Below, in pieces: positions 1 to 12,182 of a stretch of 21,240 nt of DNA. The DNA is from Polyrhizophydium stewartii (taxonomy: Eukaryota > Chytridiomycota > Chytridiomycetes > Rhizophydiales). Location of the stretch: positions 1 through 21,240 of the forward strand of contig JADGIZ010000177.1 in the NCBI GenBank assembly GCA_027604665.1, written 5' to 3'. Both the position numbers and the translations under genes were made by a program. Each line of letters begins with the position of its first letter. Within the stretch, counting starts at the first letter, position 1. A model generated the notes under the pieces. The model was not told where the DNA came from. It did not search any database and saw nothing but the letters and a program-made list of their open reading frames with translations.

Positions 1-63
1 CCGCAGCCTCGACAGCTCAGCTGGGATCGGGCCAGACAGTCTGTTGCTGCCGAGCTCGCTGGA

Positions 64-66
<3 letters not shown>

Positions 67-98
<32 letters not shown>
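67..98. repeat. (CA)16 microsatellite abutting the TBP start codon
   Basis: Sixteen uninterrupted CA units run directly into the TBP initiation codon (ATG at 99-101), so the tract forms the last 32 nt of the 5' leader. The reading frame begins immediately after it. The tract is seen directly; an effect on translation or transcription is inference. Confidence 0.95.
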
Positions 99-100
<2 letters not shown>

Positions 101-1041
101 GTCTTTCGCACAGCCGGTCGTGCTGCCCTCGCAGGGCACCATGCTGCAGACGCCCTCGCAGGCCCAGCCCGTCATGGCCCCTGGCATCGACCCGCTGATC
201 CACCCCTCGGGCATTGTGCCGACGCTCCAGTGCGTTGCGCTCGTCTACCCCGTGGTCGTCCTACCCCCATGCTGACCCTGGTCCCACAGAAACATCGTCG
301 CCACAGTCAACTTGGATTGTCGATTGGATCTCAAGACCATTGCACTGCACGCCCGCAACGCAGAGTACAACCCAAAGGTTGTCTTGCGGCCCCCCTCTCC
401 TCGCGCCGGGCCGTGCTGCCGCTGACGTGGTGTGCCCCTGCGCCTCCCAGCGCTTCGCGGCAGTCATCATGCGCATCCGTGAGCCAAAGACAACCGCGCT
501 CATCTTTGCGTCCGGAAAGATGGTCGTCACCGGCGCAAAGAGCGAGGACAACTCAAAGCTCGCCTCGCGCAAGTATGCACGCATCATCCAAAAGCTCGGC
601 TTCCAGGCAAAGTTCACCGAATTCAAGATCCAAAACATTGTCGGCTCGTGCGATGTCAGGTTCCCCATCCGCCTCGAGGGCTTGGCCTTTGCCCACGGCC
701 ACTTCTCCAGTGTATGCCTGCGGCCCCGGCGCTTCGCGGCGCTTGCGCCCAGCCCGCCGCTGACCCGCCATGCGCCGAATGCCCATGTGCCCCTCGCCCG
801 CTGCAGTACGAGCCCGAGCTGTTTCCGGGTCTCATCTACCGCATGGTCAAGCCCAAGATCGTGCTGCTCATCTTCGTCTCGGGCAAGATCGTCCTGACCG
901 GCGCCAAGGTCCGCGAAGAGATCTACCAAGCCTTTGAAAATATCTATCCTGTGCTTACTGGTGCGTCTTGTCTCCCACCCTCCGCTTGCCTGACCTCCCG
1001 GCTGCTGACCCGACGCTGGTTCAGAATTCCGGAAACCTTGA
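99..1041 (+). CDS. TBP: TATA-box-binding protein (TBP/Spt15)
   Basis: This is the core promoter-recognition factor of TFIID, TFIIIB and SL1-type complexes, and it acts in the nucleus. Exons: 99-229, 290-377, 451-711, 807-960, 1025-1041, giving 216 aa. All four introns are GT-AG with a CTGAC motif before the acceptor. The first ~44 residues are Pro/Gln-rich and unconserved. The rest is the two-repeat saddle: [19 protein letters not shown] and [19 protein letters not shown] in the first half, then [19 protein letters not shown] and [19 protein letters not shown] in the second. The last exon supplies only EFRKP and the stop, the usual TBP end after NIYPVLT. The start was chosen because it is the first ATG, just after the CA repeat. 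Identity is very secure. Confidence 0.97.
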
Positions 1042-1062
1042 TGTCGCCGACCCCAACCCCCT

Positions 1063-1068
1063 AATAAA
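1063..1068 (+). promoter_or_regulatory. polyadenylation signal AATAAA of TBP
   Basis: A canonical AATAAA lies 22 nt after the TBP stop codon and 130 nt before the next start codon on the same strand. It is a good candidate cleavage/polyadenylation signal. Confidence 0.6.
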
Positions 1069-1198
1069 GCCCCCTCGGTCGATGATACTGCTCCCTGGCT
1101 GTGTTGCCGCCCCCTGCCCCGTCCTGGATGGCTCCGAGCCCGGCAGCCGGAGGCCGGCCTTCGGGCAATCAGGAAGACCGAGCTTTGCCGCCGCGAGC

Positions 1199-2804
1199 AT
1201 GCAGAACGACGGCGAGGCGGCCGCCCAGGAGCCCGTCTTTGCGAAGCGTGCGGTCAAGAAGCGCTCGTACCGCCGCAAGGACGACGACGCTGCTGCGCCC
1301 ACCGCTCCCGCCGCTCAGGCCGGTGCCGGCGCTTCCGCGGCCGCGGGCGAGCCCCCTGCGTCCGACGAGCCCGCCGATGCCGCTGCAGGCGCCGACGAAG
1401 GCGACGACGACGCCGAGACCCGGTGCGCCGCATGCGCCTCGGGCCGCCCCCGTCCGCACGCAGCATGCACCGCTGACGCCCACCGCGGCCCACGCAGCCT
1501 CACGCTGCAGGAGACGCTCGAGCTGCGCCGCCTGCGCAAGCGCAACGCAGGCATCTCGGCGTCCAGGCTCGAAAAAGGCGCCGTCGACAAGACCAAGGCC
1601 GTCGACGACGGCAAGGCCGCCGACCCGTGGAACCTGAGCGGCGGCGGCGGCCTCTTTTACATGAAGGACGGCAAGGCCAGGTGCGTCTGCCTGCCCAGCG
1701 CACGTGCAGGCGCACGGGCCGGGGCGTGCTGCGCTGCGCTGCGCTGTGCCGCGCCGGCGTGCTGACTCGCACCCGCGGCCAGGTCGTTTGGCGCCGAGAC
1801 CGCGGCCGGACAGTTCGAGACGGCCTCGACGGTCATGGACGCCTCGAAGCACATGCAAGTGGACCTCGCCCGAGACGCACGCCTCCCTCTGCCCGCCCCC
1901 GCCGCGCCGCTGGCTGACGTCCCCGGCCCCGCCAACCTCAGGAAAGACTACGTCGAGGCCGAGCTGCGCAGGCGCCGCGGAGACATGGCCGGCACCACCG
2001 CCGAGTCGCTGCTGCCCGTCGTGCGGGCCGACAGCCAGGACCCCGAGAGCAAGCCCGTCAACTTCGAGGACGAGCTATACGAGATTCCAGAAACGCTTGT
2101 TGTGGGTGCCCCCTTGATGCCCCTGGGACAGCCCGAGGCCTCGGCGCTCACCCCACCCCCCAACGCCAACAGGTGCCCGCCAAGCCGATCCAGGAGGACA
2201 ACGTCACGCTGTCGTCGGCCATGCTGACGGCCATCCCCGAGGTCGACCTGGGCGTCAGGTGCGGCTGGCGCTGCGGCCGCCGTCCTCCTGCCGCTGTCCG
2301 CTGCGAGCTGACCGGGGATGGTGGTGGACCGTCTCTCGCCGATGCAGCAACAAGATCAAGAACATTGAAGAAACCGAGCGAGCCAAGCGAGAGCTGCTCG
2401 AAAAGTCGAGCAAGCCAAAGACAACCGACGCCGTGCTCGACACGATGCAAAAGACTCGGATCATGTCGACCGAGCGATGTGAGCATGCCTCCCCTCGCCC
2501 CCGCCTCAGTGCGCTGCGATCGCCAGCTTGCTTTGCACATGCTGATGCAATCAATATGGCGGCGCAGTCTGGGGCGCTGGCGCCGGCTTTGGAAACCGTG
2601 GACGCGGTCAGGGCGGGCCGGGGCCGTCCGGCGCTCCGCATGGCAACGCATCTGGGTCCAGCAACAAGCACGCTCGCAAGAATATGGCCACGGGTGCGTG
2701 TTTTCCTCGGCCGCCTTGGATTCGCCGCCAGATTGCACGTCTAAATCCGGCTACGCGCAGATATGATTGTGATGGAGCGCTTCAAGAAGCGCATGCGGCG
2801 CTGA
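1199..2804 (+). CDS. C9orf78: C9orf78 / Tls1 family spliceosome-associated protein (HCC59 domain)
   Basis: Human C9orf78 binds the BRR2 region of the spliceosome; fission yeast Tls1 affects splicing of telomere genes. Exons: 1199-1422, 1498-1680, 1783-1854, 1942-2101, 2173-2258, 2348-2478, 2568-2693, 2761-2804, giving 341 aa. Family landmarks in order: ETLELRRLRKRNAGISA (~79-95), SFGAET (~137), MKDYVEAELRRRRGD (~160), FEDELYEIPET (~200), AMLTAIPEVDLG (~230), NKIKNIEETERAKREL (~243) and the basic tail MERFKKRMRR. Residues ~20-74 are acidic and Ala/Pro-rich; a Gly-rich stretch precedes the tail. Intron 3 is GC-AG (GCAAGT donor). It is required because only that donor gives the phase needed to join KHM to KDYVEAEL. 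The intron 4 donor could be 2099 instead of 2102, losing one Val. The identification is from remembered family sequence and the order of motifs. Confidence 0.86.
1855..1941 (+). other. GC-AG intron, 87 nt, in the C9orf78 homologue
   Basis: The donor reads AT|GCAAGT and the acceptor CTCAG|G, with GCTGAC upstream of the acceptor. Splicing joins AT to G, restoring a Met codon inside a conserved block. The intron is 3n long with no in-frame stop, so reading through it gives an insertion and not a truncation. The only nearby GT donor (1859) leaves the wrong phase. Confidence 0.8.
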
Positions 2805-2887
2805 GCGCCTGCATGCCGACAAAAGGCCGTGCTGCTTTTGATCTCTGCTCCCTTTTTTTGTTGTGAAATGGCCGCCATGCAGCGCGG

Positions 2888-4299
2888 CTACTCTGGCGCG
2901 GCGTGTTGCGGCTCAGATGATGCCGTCAGCATCGAGTGGTCAAACGCGGCGAGCTTGGCCATGGTGTCGCGGCACAGCGCCTCGGCATGGTCGATGGCCG
3001 CATAAATCTCGGACAGCCGCGGCGACGCCGACTCGACCGTGACATGGTCGATAATCTCGACGTCTCGGCCCTTGTATGTGCTGCAGACCCGTTTCGCGAC
3101 GCATGCGTGTTGGCGAATGCGCAGACAGGCAGCCGCGCGCGAAAAACACGCACCCCAGCTTCATCGGCTTGAACTTTCCCAGAAGCTTGTTCTGGAACTG
3201 CAGTGGGATGCCCTGCTGGTGCAGGCTCAGGGCATACACCGTCGTCGTAAGCGACATGGCCTTGGTCGAGAACTCGACAATCAGGTCCTCGGGCAGATCC
3301 GGGAAAAAGCTCTGGCGAGGCGTGTTAGTCGCTGCGTGTGCCAGTAGATTGCTCTGCACACGCACCTTTGGGTCCGGCTCGCGCTTGGGGAACAGATGCA
3401 CCGGCGCAGGCGCATCGAGCGACTCTCGCGCCTTGCACAGGAACGTGCCCACGCGGGGCAGCGCCTGTCACGGTGGTCGCATGAGCACGCAGCGCGGGTA
3501 GAGCGCAAAACCAAGGCAGAGCGTAACCGCGCACGTCCTGCAGCACAATCATGTCCAGATCCTCAAACTCGGGGTCCTTGGCGTGCTGCAGGATGTCGAG
3601 CGCCGCGACGAGGCAGTTGTGCGCGAGCGTGATCTGGACCAAGCCACCGAGAATGAGCCCCATGCAGACCAGCTCGCCGCGCAGAACCCGCGGTCCTCAC
3701 CTGCGGCAAGATCAATGGCCTGGATGTGTTGACCGAGACCTTGACGGGGCTCCCTCTGCTGTAGTGCGCGAACCTGACAGTGATGTCCTGGTGGTGCGCA
3801 TCGGGATCAGCACCGCGGCGCACGACGAAGCACAGCGGCGAGCTACGCACGCCTTTGGTGATGGCGGCGCCGTTCATGGTCACAAACCCCTTGATGACGC
3901 TCGAGCTTGGGTGCATCAGCATCGGGGCAGCCGGCAGCCGGATCTGGCTCGCAGGCGGCTCACTTTGGCGACGACACAACGAGGGTGGCGGCGGCGGCGA
4001 GCGCGCTGTTGGATGCTGCGGGCGGCAGTCGGCATATATGTCTCAGCGGCTGCTGCAGACGGGGTGGTGCGTAGGCGCACGCACCAACGTCGACGCTTGG
4101 CGAGCAGGCGTGCGAGCCAGCCTGGGGGCAGCGTCAGCGCCGTCGTCGCTGCCAGCGCGGTGCCGGCCGCGCGACGTGCCTCGATGGTCGCCACGAGCTC
4201 GTCGACGACGCCCGCCATGCGCAGCGCCATCCACCTGTGCTCGCGCGCCAGCGGCGTGTCGCGCTGGTCCGCGGCGTCGGGCGGCGCGGCGGCAGCCAT
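2888..4299 (-). CDS. ROGDI: ROGDI/Rav2-family protein (RAVE V-ATPase assembly factor)
   Basis: Rav2/ROGDI works with Rav1/DMXL and Skp1 to reassemble the V1 and Vo sectors of the vacuolar ATPase. Minus-strand exons: 4299-4085, 4005-3964, 3905-3851, 3787-3701, 3633-3535, 3464-3366, 3311-3154, 3080-2888, giving 315 aa (human ROGDI is 287). The N-terminal helix EHRWMALRMAGVVDELVATI corresponds to the family's E-W-L helix. Then come VIKGFVTMNGAAITKGD, ITLAHNCLVAALDIL, FFPDLPEDLIVEF and a C-terminal block around DVEIIDHVTVESASPRLSEI. Exon 2 is only 42 nt, and its downstream intron ends in AAG (3963-3906). The exon 1/exon 2 junction is the weakest part: it relies on a good GTGCGT donor and on phase. 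The stop lies 83 bp from the convergent C9orf78 stop. Confidence 0.82.
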
Positions 4300-4419
4300 G
4301 GGCGGCGTGGGAAGCAAGTTGGAGCGCGACCGCTGGTGGCCTCGAGAGACGTCGATCCTTGTCGTCGCCGCGACGCCTTGCCCGCGCTCCAGCCTCCTTG
4401 TCGTGCTCCCCGCCGCACA
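4300..4419. promoter_or_regulatory. putative shared divergent promoter of ROGDI and TEN1
   Basis: Only 120 bp separate the two divergent start codons, so the interval must hold both 5' leaders and probably both promoters. No TATA box or other recognisable element was seen. The promoter role is inferred from layout alone. Confidence 0.45.
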
Positions 4420-4785
4420 ATGGTCCAGTCGGCCCGCATCGTGCTGCTCTCTGAGCTCGTAGGGACCCAGCAGCAGCATGCGCCGCAGCTGCTCGCGGGC
4501 GACACCGTGCGCACACTCGGACGCCTGCGCGACCTCGACGTGCACACCAACACGGCGCGGATCGAGCTCGACGGAAACGAGCTGCTCGCAGACACGGAGC
4601 TGCTCGGCGTGTTCGACTACCGCATCGGCGCCATGTACCAGTGGCTCGGCGAGCTCGTCGAGGCGGACGCGGCCGGCCGGCGCCCGCTGCGGCTGCGCGC
4701 GCGGATCCTGCGCGCGGCAACAGACCTGGACGTCAAGCTTTTCGAGCAGGCGCTCGTCCTGCGACGGCGGCTGGTCGGCAAGTGA
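4420..4785 (+). CDS. TEN1: TEN1-like subunit of the CST telomere-capping complex
   Basis: TEN1 is a small OB-fold protein that binds STN1 in the CTC1/Cdc13-STN1-TEN1 complex, which protects telomere ends and directs polymerase alpha fill-in. This single-exon reading frame gives 121 aa; human TEN1 is about 123. The pattern matches the family along its length: an N-terminal strand RIVLLSEL, then GDTVRTLGRLRDLD (human GSTLRTFGRL), a middle strand ending near LLGVFDYRIGAMYQWLGEL (human HAQVGSLYIVLGEL), LRLRARILR, and a C-terminal helix DLDVKLFEQALVLRR (human MNLPLLEQAIREQR). No intron is needed. TEN1 diverges fast, so the call rests on the order of short motifs. Another small OB-fold protein is the main alternative. 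Confidence 0.78.
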   Translation: MVQSARIVLLSELVGTQQQHAPQLLAGDTVRTLGRLRDLDVHTNTARIELDGNELLADTELLGVFDYRIGAMYQWLGELVEADAAGRRPLRLRARILRAATDLDVKLFEQALVLRRRLVGK

Positions 4786-4856
4786 TCCGCCTGGTCCGGG
4801 AAGCAGGCACGCAGATCCGGGTGTTGCGTGTAAGAGGCGGGTGTTTCATTCAAAGC

Positions 4857-4866
4857 GGGGGGGGGG
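4857..4866 (+). repeat. G10 homopolymer
   Basis: Ten consecutive G residues lie in the 129-bp gap between the convergent TEN1 and lectin stop codons. The exact length may be affected by sequencing error. A second run of nine G lies at 6674-6682 inside the first lectin intron. Confidence 0.9.
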
Positions 4867-4914
4867 CGGCCTGGTTGCGGACAGCCACCAGGCGGCCCGA
4901 GAGGCTCAAGAGGG

Positions 4915-6864
4915 TTAGAAGCGTTTGTAGCTGTTTGCTTTCGAGGTCTTGTACATGACCCAGCCAATATAGGCCACAATCAGGCCGACAATCAGCAGGA
5001 TTACAATGATCCCGGCCGACACGCCCGATGAGGACACGGTGGTTGGCTTGCGCTGCACGGGTTGTTCCCTGTTCTGCGATGCGCGGTTGGTCGAGCGGCC
5101 CCGGTCGTCGCTGCTCGCGGGCTTGGGCACCTCCGAGTCGGGGCGCTCGGGCGCCTGGTGCGAGCAGCCAAGCGTCAGCGGCCGAGCCTGTGCGATTCAA
5201 ACACCAGTCGCACTCGCGAGACGCACCGAGTTGAGCGCAAACGTCATGACTTCGATGATGTCGTGTGCCGACGACACGCCGCCCGTCATGGCGCTGAAGC
5301 CAAAGTAGCCGCGCTTGGGCAGCGACACGCCGTGGGCGCGGAAGCACGTCGTCCACTGGTTGTCGCCCTGGAGGCTCAGATCGACCTGCGGCGCATGGGA
5401 TCAGCACGGCTGCCACACAAACGGCGACCCACGCCCGCCACGCACATTGAGGTAGTTGTTGTGCACATAGGTGACGCGGGCCTTGGTGACGTAGTGCTGG
5501 TTGAGGAAATGGGCCTCGCAGCCGCCAACCTCGGCGTTGTTGCCGTCCGTGTCGTGGTCATAGTACTTGGTGCCGTCGTTGATGATCGCCATCACATACG
5601 GGAACGCCGTCTGCCCCACGAGGCCTCGGGTCAGCAACCGGGTGACGGCCTCGCTCGAGCGCATCATCCGCGAGGGCGCCAGCGGCACGCACCTTGACCC
5701 TGCCGTTGGCATACGTGTCAAAGAAGAGACCGAGTCCGTTGTACTTGTCGCGGTTGCCAAACACAGGGCCTTCCTCCATGCGCTCTTGCGTGTACCAGAA
5801 GGCAAACCCGTCGCCGGCAATGCCGCCGTCGTGCGTGACTTTGAACTCGAACTCGATCCGCCAAGAGTTGGTCGTCATGGGCTGGCATGCCGCCATTGAA
5901 GAGGCGCCGTCAGCCCTCGGGATCAAGAGATACCCCATCTCACCCCTTTGCCCGCGCGCTTGCACGCACCGTCTTTGCCCAGAGATAGCCCTCTTGGCTT
6001 TGCACGTCCGACGTCAGGCGGATAAAGCGGTTGACCTCCATGATGGCATCTGCCGGCCGTGGGGGCACAAGTGTTTCCGCGAGATTGGCTGGGTCAGCAA
6101 CCTCTCGCCGACCAACGCCAGCTCCGCGGCCGGCTGCCGCCGGTCCCCACGCACCTCCGCCAAAGTCCCAGCGCCTTTGCGTCGGCAGCCACGGCCGAGG
6201 GGCGAGCGAATGGAGCGTCGCCCAGATGCGGGTTCAGGCCGGGCGATTGAGGCCGAATCCGGATCAGCGTCAGCAGTGGAGCCCGATGCCTCCTCGCGGC
6301 ATGCGGGCGGCGCAGGAAGTTCCAAGTAGACACAGCGCCGCGGACGCCGCACGGCAGCCGGGACTCACGGGTTGTTTAGGGACTCCTCTGGCAGGCCGGA
6401 ATGTGACGGAACGGGCGGGCAGGTGGGGTGTCAGCGAGGCGCAAGCCGCGGCGCAGCGAGGAGAGGCGAGGCGACGCCGCGGGCGACAGCGCGCCGGCGC
6501 CGGCGCCAAGAGCCCCCGCCGGCGCAAGAGTCTGCGGTCGCCGCCGGCACGGCAGCCGCCGCCACCCGTCCATGCGGGCGTGCGGGGGCCGGCCCGCGGG
6601 CTGGGTCGGACGGGCCGAGCTGGGCGCCGCAGAATCGCGATGGCGCTCGGGTTCTGCACAACGGCGGGCTCGTGGGGGGGGGCTGCGCCGCCTCGTCGCC
6701 CTCGACAGGGACCGCGCAAAGGGGAGGGGGCGCGGGCGGTAGCCGTTACCGAGGTAGGGCGCGCGGAGGTGGTACGAGTACAGCGGCGTGCCGGGGCCCT
6801 CGTCCTGGGCGAGCACGCGCGCGGCGCCGACGAGGAGCGCAAACGCCGATCCGAGCAGCTGCAT
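4915..6864 (-). CDS. L-type (legume-like) lectin cargo receptor, ERGIC-53/VIP36/Emp46 family
   Basis: A type I membrane lectin that binds high-mannose glycoproteins and carries them from ER to Golgi. Minus-strand exons: 6864-6750, 6387-6369, 6174-6155, 6049-5970, 5881-5693, 5610-5446, 5385-5227, 5154-4915, giving 328 aa. It has a signal peptide (1-20, ending VLAQ), then YHLRAPYL and, after two microexons, RWDFGGDAI. The lectin fold follows: FEFKVTHDGGIAGDGFAFWY, FFDTYANG, YYDHDTDGN and YFGFSAMTGGV. Likely Ca/sugar ligands are D102, D133, N137 and H160; C172 and C210 probably form the family disulfide. A TM helix spans ~294-316, followed by a short basic tail ending KRF, resembling the KRFY/KKFF ER-exit tails. 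The loop reads GGV, closer to ERGIC-53 GGL than VIP36 GDL. The first intron is unusually long (362 nt). Confidence 0.92.
6155..6174 (-). other. 20-nt microexon of the lectin gene
   Basis: It encodes RWDFGG (first and last codons are split). The acceptor is GCAAAG and the donor GTGCGTGG. No other AG lies between the upstream branch-like motifs and this exon, and an in-frame TGA blocks any longer version. WDFGG is a hallmark of the family, so the exon must be included. Confidence 0.85.
6369..6387 (-). other. 19-nt microexon of the lectin gene
   Basis: It encodes EESLNN plus two bases of the next codon. It is flanked by CTGCCAG with an upstream GCTGAC, and by a perfect GTGAGT donor. Its length (2+15+2) is exactly what is needed to link phase 1 of exon 1 to phase 2 of exon 3, restoring APYLEESLNNPRWDFGGD. 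Confidence 0.85.
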
Positions 6865-6964
6865 GGCCTTCGGGAAGTTCGGGTGTCTGCCGCGTCGCCC
6901 ACGGCCTTGCGGCCCGCTTCATTCGCGAACACTGAGAGGCGGGTGCCGGAGCGCGGGTGCGCCG

Positions 6965-10287
<3,323 letters not shown>

Positions 10288-10534
10288 CTCGCTCACAAGA
10301 GGGCAAGCGCCGACAACCATCAAACACACGCTCTTGGCCGCTGTGCCAGCGCAACAACACGTGCATTCTGTGGCCGCCGAAGCGAATCGGGCAGATCCTC
10401 GCGCGCTCTGGCGGGAAAGCGGTCAGACGATAGGATGAAAGATGATGCAAGCAGTCATGGTGGCGCGGTTGAGGCGCAACGACGGGTGCGACGGCCCTTG
10501 AGGGATTATCGGCGCACGATCTGGGCGCCTCCGA

Positions 10535-11572
10535 TTATAAAAGAACGCAGCCCCCTTTTCCCTTTGACTTTCCGCCGCTCTTTCCCTTGGACTCTGCGGG
10601 TTTTGTGTACCTCCTGCACTCGCGCACGAGGTCCTGGAAGGACTCTTCGACATTGATATTCTCCTGCGATCGCCACAAGATTGCGTTTGTCAGCTCGCGC
10701 TATTTTGTAGCAGAGGCATCATTTGGGTGGCTATGGGAGATGTTCCAACCTTGGCCGAGGTGCTCAAAAGAGGGATCTTGACCTCCTGGCAGAAAGCCTT
10801 GACGCTGTTCATGTCGACCTCGACTTGGTCGGCGGGCAGATCCTGATGGCACACAAACCAATGCCGCGACGGCATCACAGAGAAAACGTCAGAAACAGCT
10901 GTGTGGATGACAATTTGCGGCTTCCAAATTGTGTTCTTACGCATTTGTTGGCGCAGATGACAAACGGGACCTTGCGCGTCTCCTTGAGCTTCATGATTTG
11001 CTCCCGCAGCTGCTTGACTTCTTCGAGACTACTCTTGTCGTTGACGGCAAAAACAAGAAGAAATCCTTTTCCGTCCTTGAGGTGCTGGTCCCGCAGCGCC
11101 TTGTATTCGTGCTGCGCTCCACAAGAGATTCAGCATCGGCACTTTCACGCCGCGCCGGCTTGTGTGCGCGATATCACCTGTCCTGCGGTGTCGATGATGT
11201 ACGCGGTACATTGCACGTTGTCGACGGTCACGTTCTTGCGGTAGTTCTCCTCTGCGTTGCACGGATGCGGTTCGAGCTTGGTCAGCAAGCCGCTGCGCCA
11301 TACTTATCACACATCGGTGCATGACGCAAGGCCCAACGCAGTTGCTGACAAACAGCCCATCAGGGTGGATCGCACGAGAGTGCGTGGATAGAGCCTGCAC
11401 TTTACGGCTGGAAGAGCCAGCGGACAAGTCTCAGGTACAGAACAGGGCAGGTGACTATGGCTGTCTCACCGATCGTCGGGTCGTACTCGTTGGTGAACTC
11501 GTCTTTGAGAAACCGCACCGTGAGACACGATTTGCCGACACCACCGGAGCCAACGACAACCTGAGGCGGCAT
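10535..11572 (-). CDS. Ras-family small GTPase with CVLL prenylation box
   Basis: A membrane-anchored GTP switch protein. Minus-strand exons: 11572-11470, 11251-11178, 11111-10941, 10842-10750, 10663-10535, giving 189 aa. Motifs: P-loop GSGGVGKS (8-15), switch I YDPTIEENY (~30-38), DTAGQ (55-59, with the catalytic Gln present), NKCD (114-117), TSAK (~144-147), a Lys/Gly/Ser-rich hypervariable tail, and a terminal CVLL. Leu at the last position predicts geranylgeranylation. The N-terminus ([10 protein letters not shown]) is about two residues shorter than typical Ras/Rap before the P-loop. [19 protein letters not shown] and VICANKCDLP differ from classic Ras or Rap, so the subfamily (Ras, Rap/Rsr1 or another branch) is not assigned. 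The first intron (218 nt) is long for this window. Confidence 0.9.
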
Positions 11573-12182
11573 GGTCGCGTTCGGCAGATATTACAGAAGC
11601 CCCCGCGCAGCAGCACCGTGTATGAGCCGAGGTTTGTTCGTCGTTCGCGCGAGCGAGCATCCGTGTTGTCCGCGACGCGACGCCGTGGAGAGTGAGTTTG
11701 GCAGAGGTGGCGACGAGGCCCGATACACGGCGCCGCCGCGGCAGGCACATGTCCAGAGAGGTGGTCGGAGAGTCCGGACGCCAGGCGGTCCAGCGGGCAG
11801 CGGCATTGCGGGCGGGCGGCCAGGCCCGTTTGGCGCAGCGCGGCGGGACGTTCCGAGTCGGCAAGCACAGGGGAACTCGTCAGCCCAACGAAGTCGGCAG
11901 ACCGTCGGCAGAGCAACCGCTCGGCATGCGGCCTCGGCATCGCCCGCCCCCAGGCATCACTTGGCACGGCTATTGATGCCCAGGAGCCTCTCGGCGTAGC
12001 TGCCGGCTTCCGCCGTTTGCAGACGCTGGCGCGATGCGGCATCCCAGACGCGCGGCACGCACGAGCTCGTGGGTCTCTCCCTCCTTTGACATTTTCGGGC
12101 AAGGGGTTTCCGCCATGCCTCGAGCGTAGACACTGCGGTCGAGTGCGCGCCATGTGAGTCGCAGCGTTTAATAGCCCCGGAT
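11573..12182. other. 610-bp stretch with no convincing gene
   Basis: This gap lies between the Ras GTPase start and the Ima1 stop, both on the minus strand, and must hold the Ras promoter and leader plus the Ima1 3' end. Long overlapping reading frames on both strands are typical of GC-rich DNA and match nothing recognised. No tRNA-like TPsiC-arm motif was seen. The only mildly suggestive stretch is on the minus strand from about 12119 down to 11957. A short ORF there starts MAETPCPKMSKEGETHEL, and another frame ends SYAERLLGINSRAK plus a stop (see findings). Confidence 0.5.
12167..12172 (-). promoter_or_regulatory. possible polyadenylation signal ATTAAA of the Ima1 homologue
   Basis: On the minus strand, ATTAAA begins 11 nt after the Ima1 stop codon. 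This common variant signal is well placed, though short AT-rich hexamers can occur by chance. Confidence 0.4.

Noticed and set aside
968..1765. One continuous plus-strand ORF covering the end of TBP and the start of the C9orf78 homologue.
   Set aside because: It spans a gene boundary with a poly(A) signal and reads through two introns of the C9orf78 gene; family motifs require splicing.
1859..1941. GT donor at 1859 for C9orf78 intron 3.
   Set aside because: It gives the wrong phase with the CTCAG acceptor and would break the conserved YVEAEL block.
6190..6240. A minus-strand frame reading HSLAPRPWLPTQRRWDFGG, suggesting a longer lectin exon.
   Set aside because: A TGA lies just upstream in frame and no AG acceptor exists between it and the motif; the 19-nt microexon gives a better, phase-correct fit.
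10535..10546. Plus-strand TATAAAAG-like sequence, a candidate TATA box.
   Set aside because: It is the reverse of the Ras GTPase stop region, and no plus-strand gene starts downstream.
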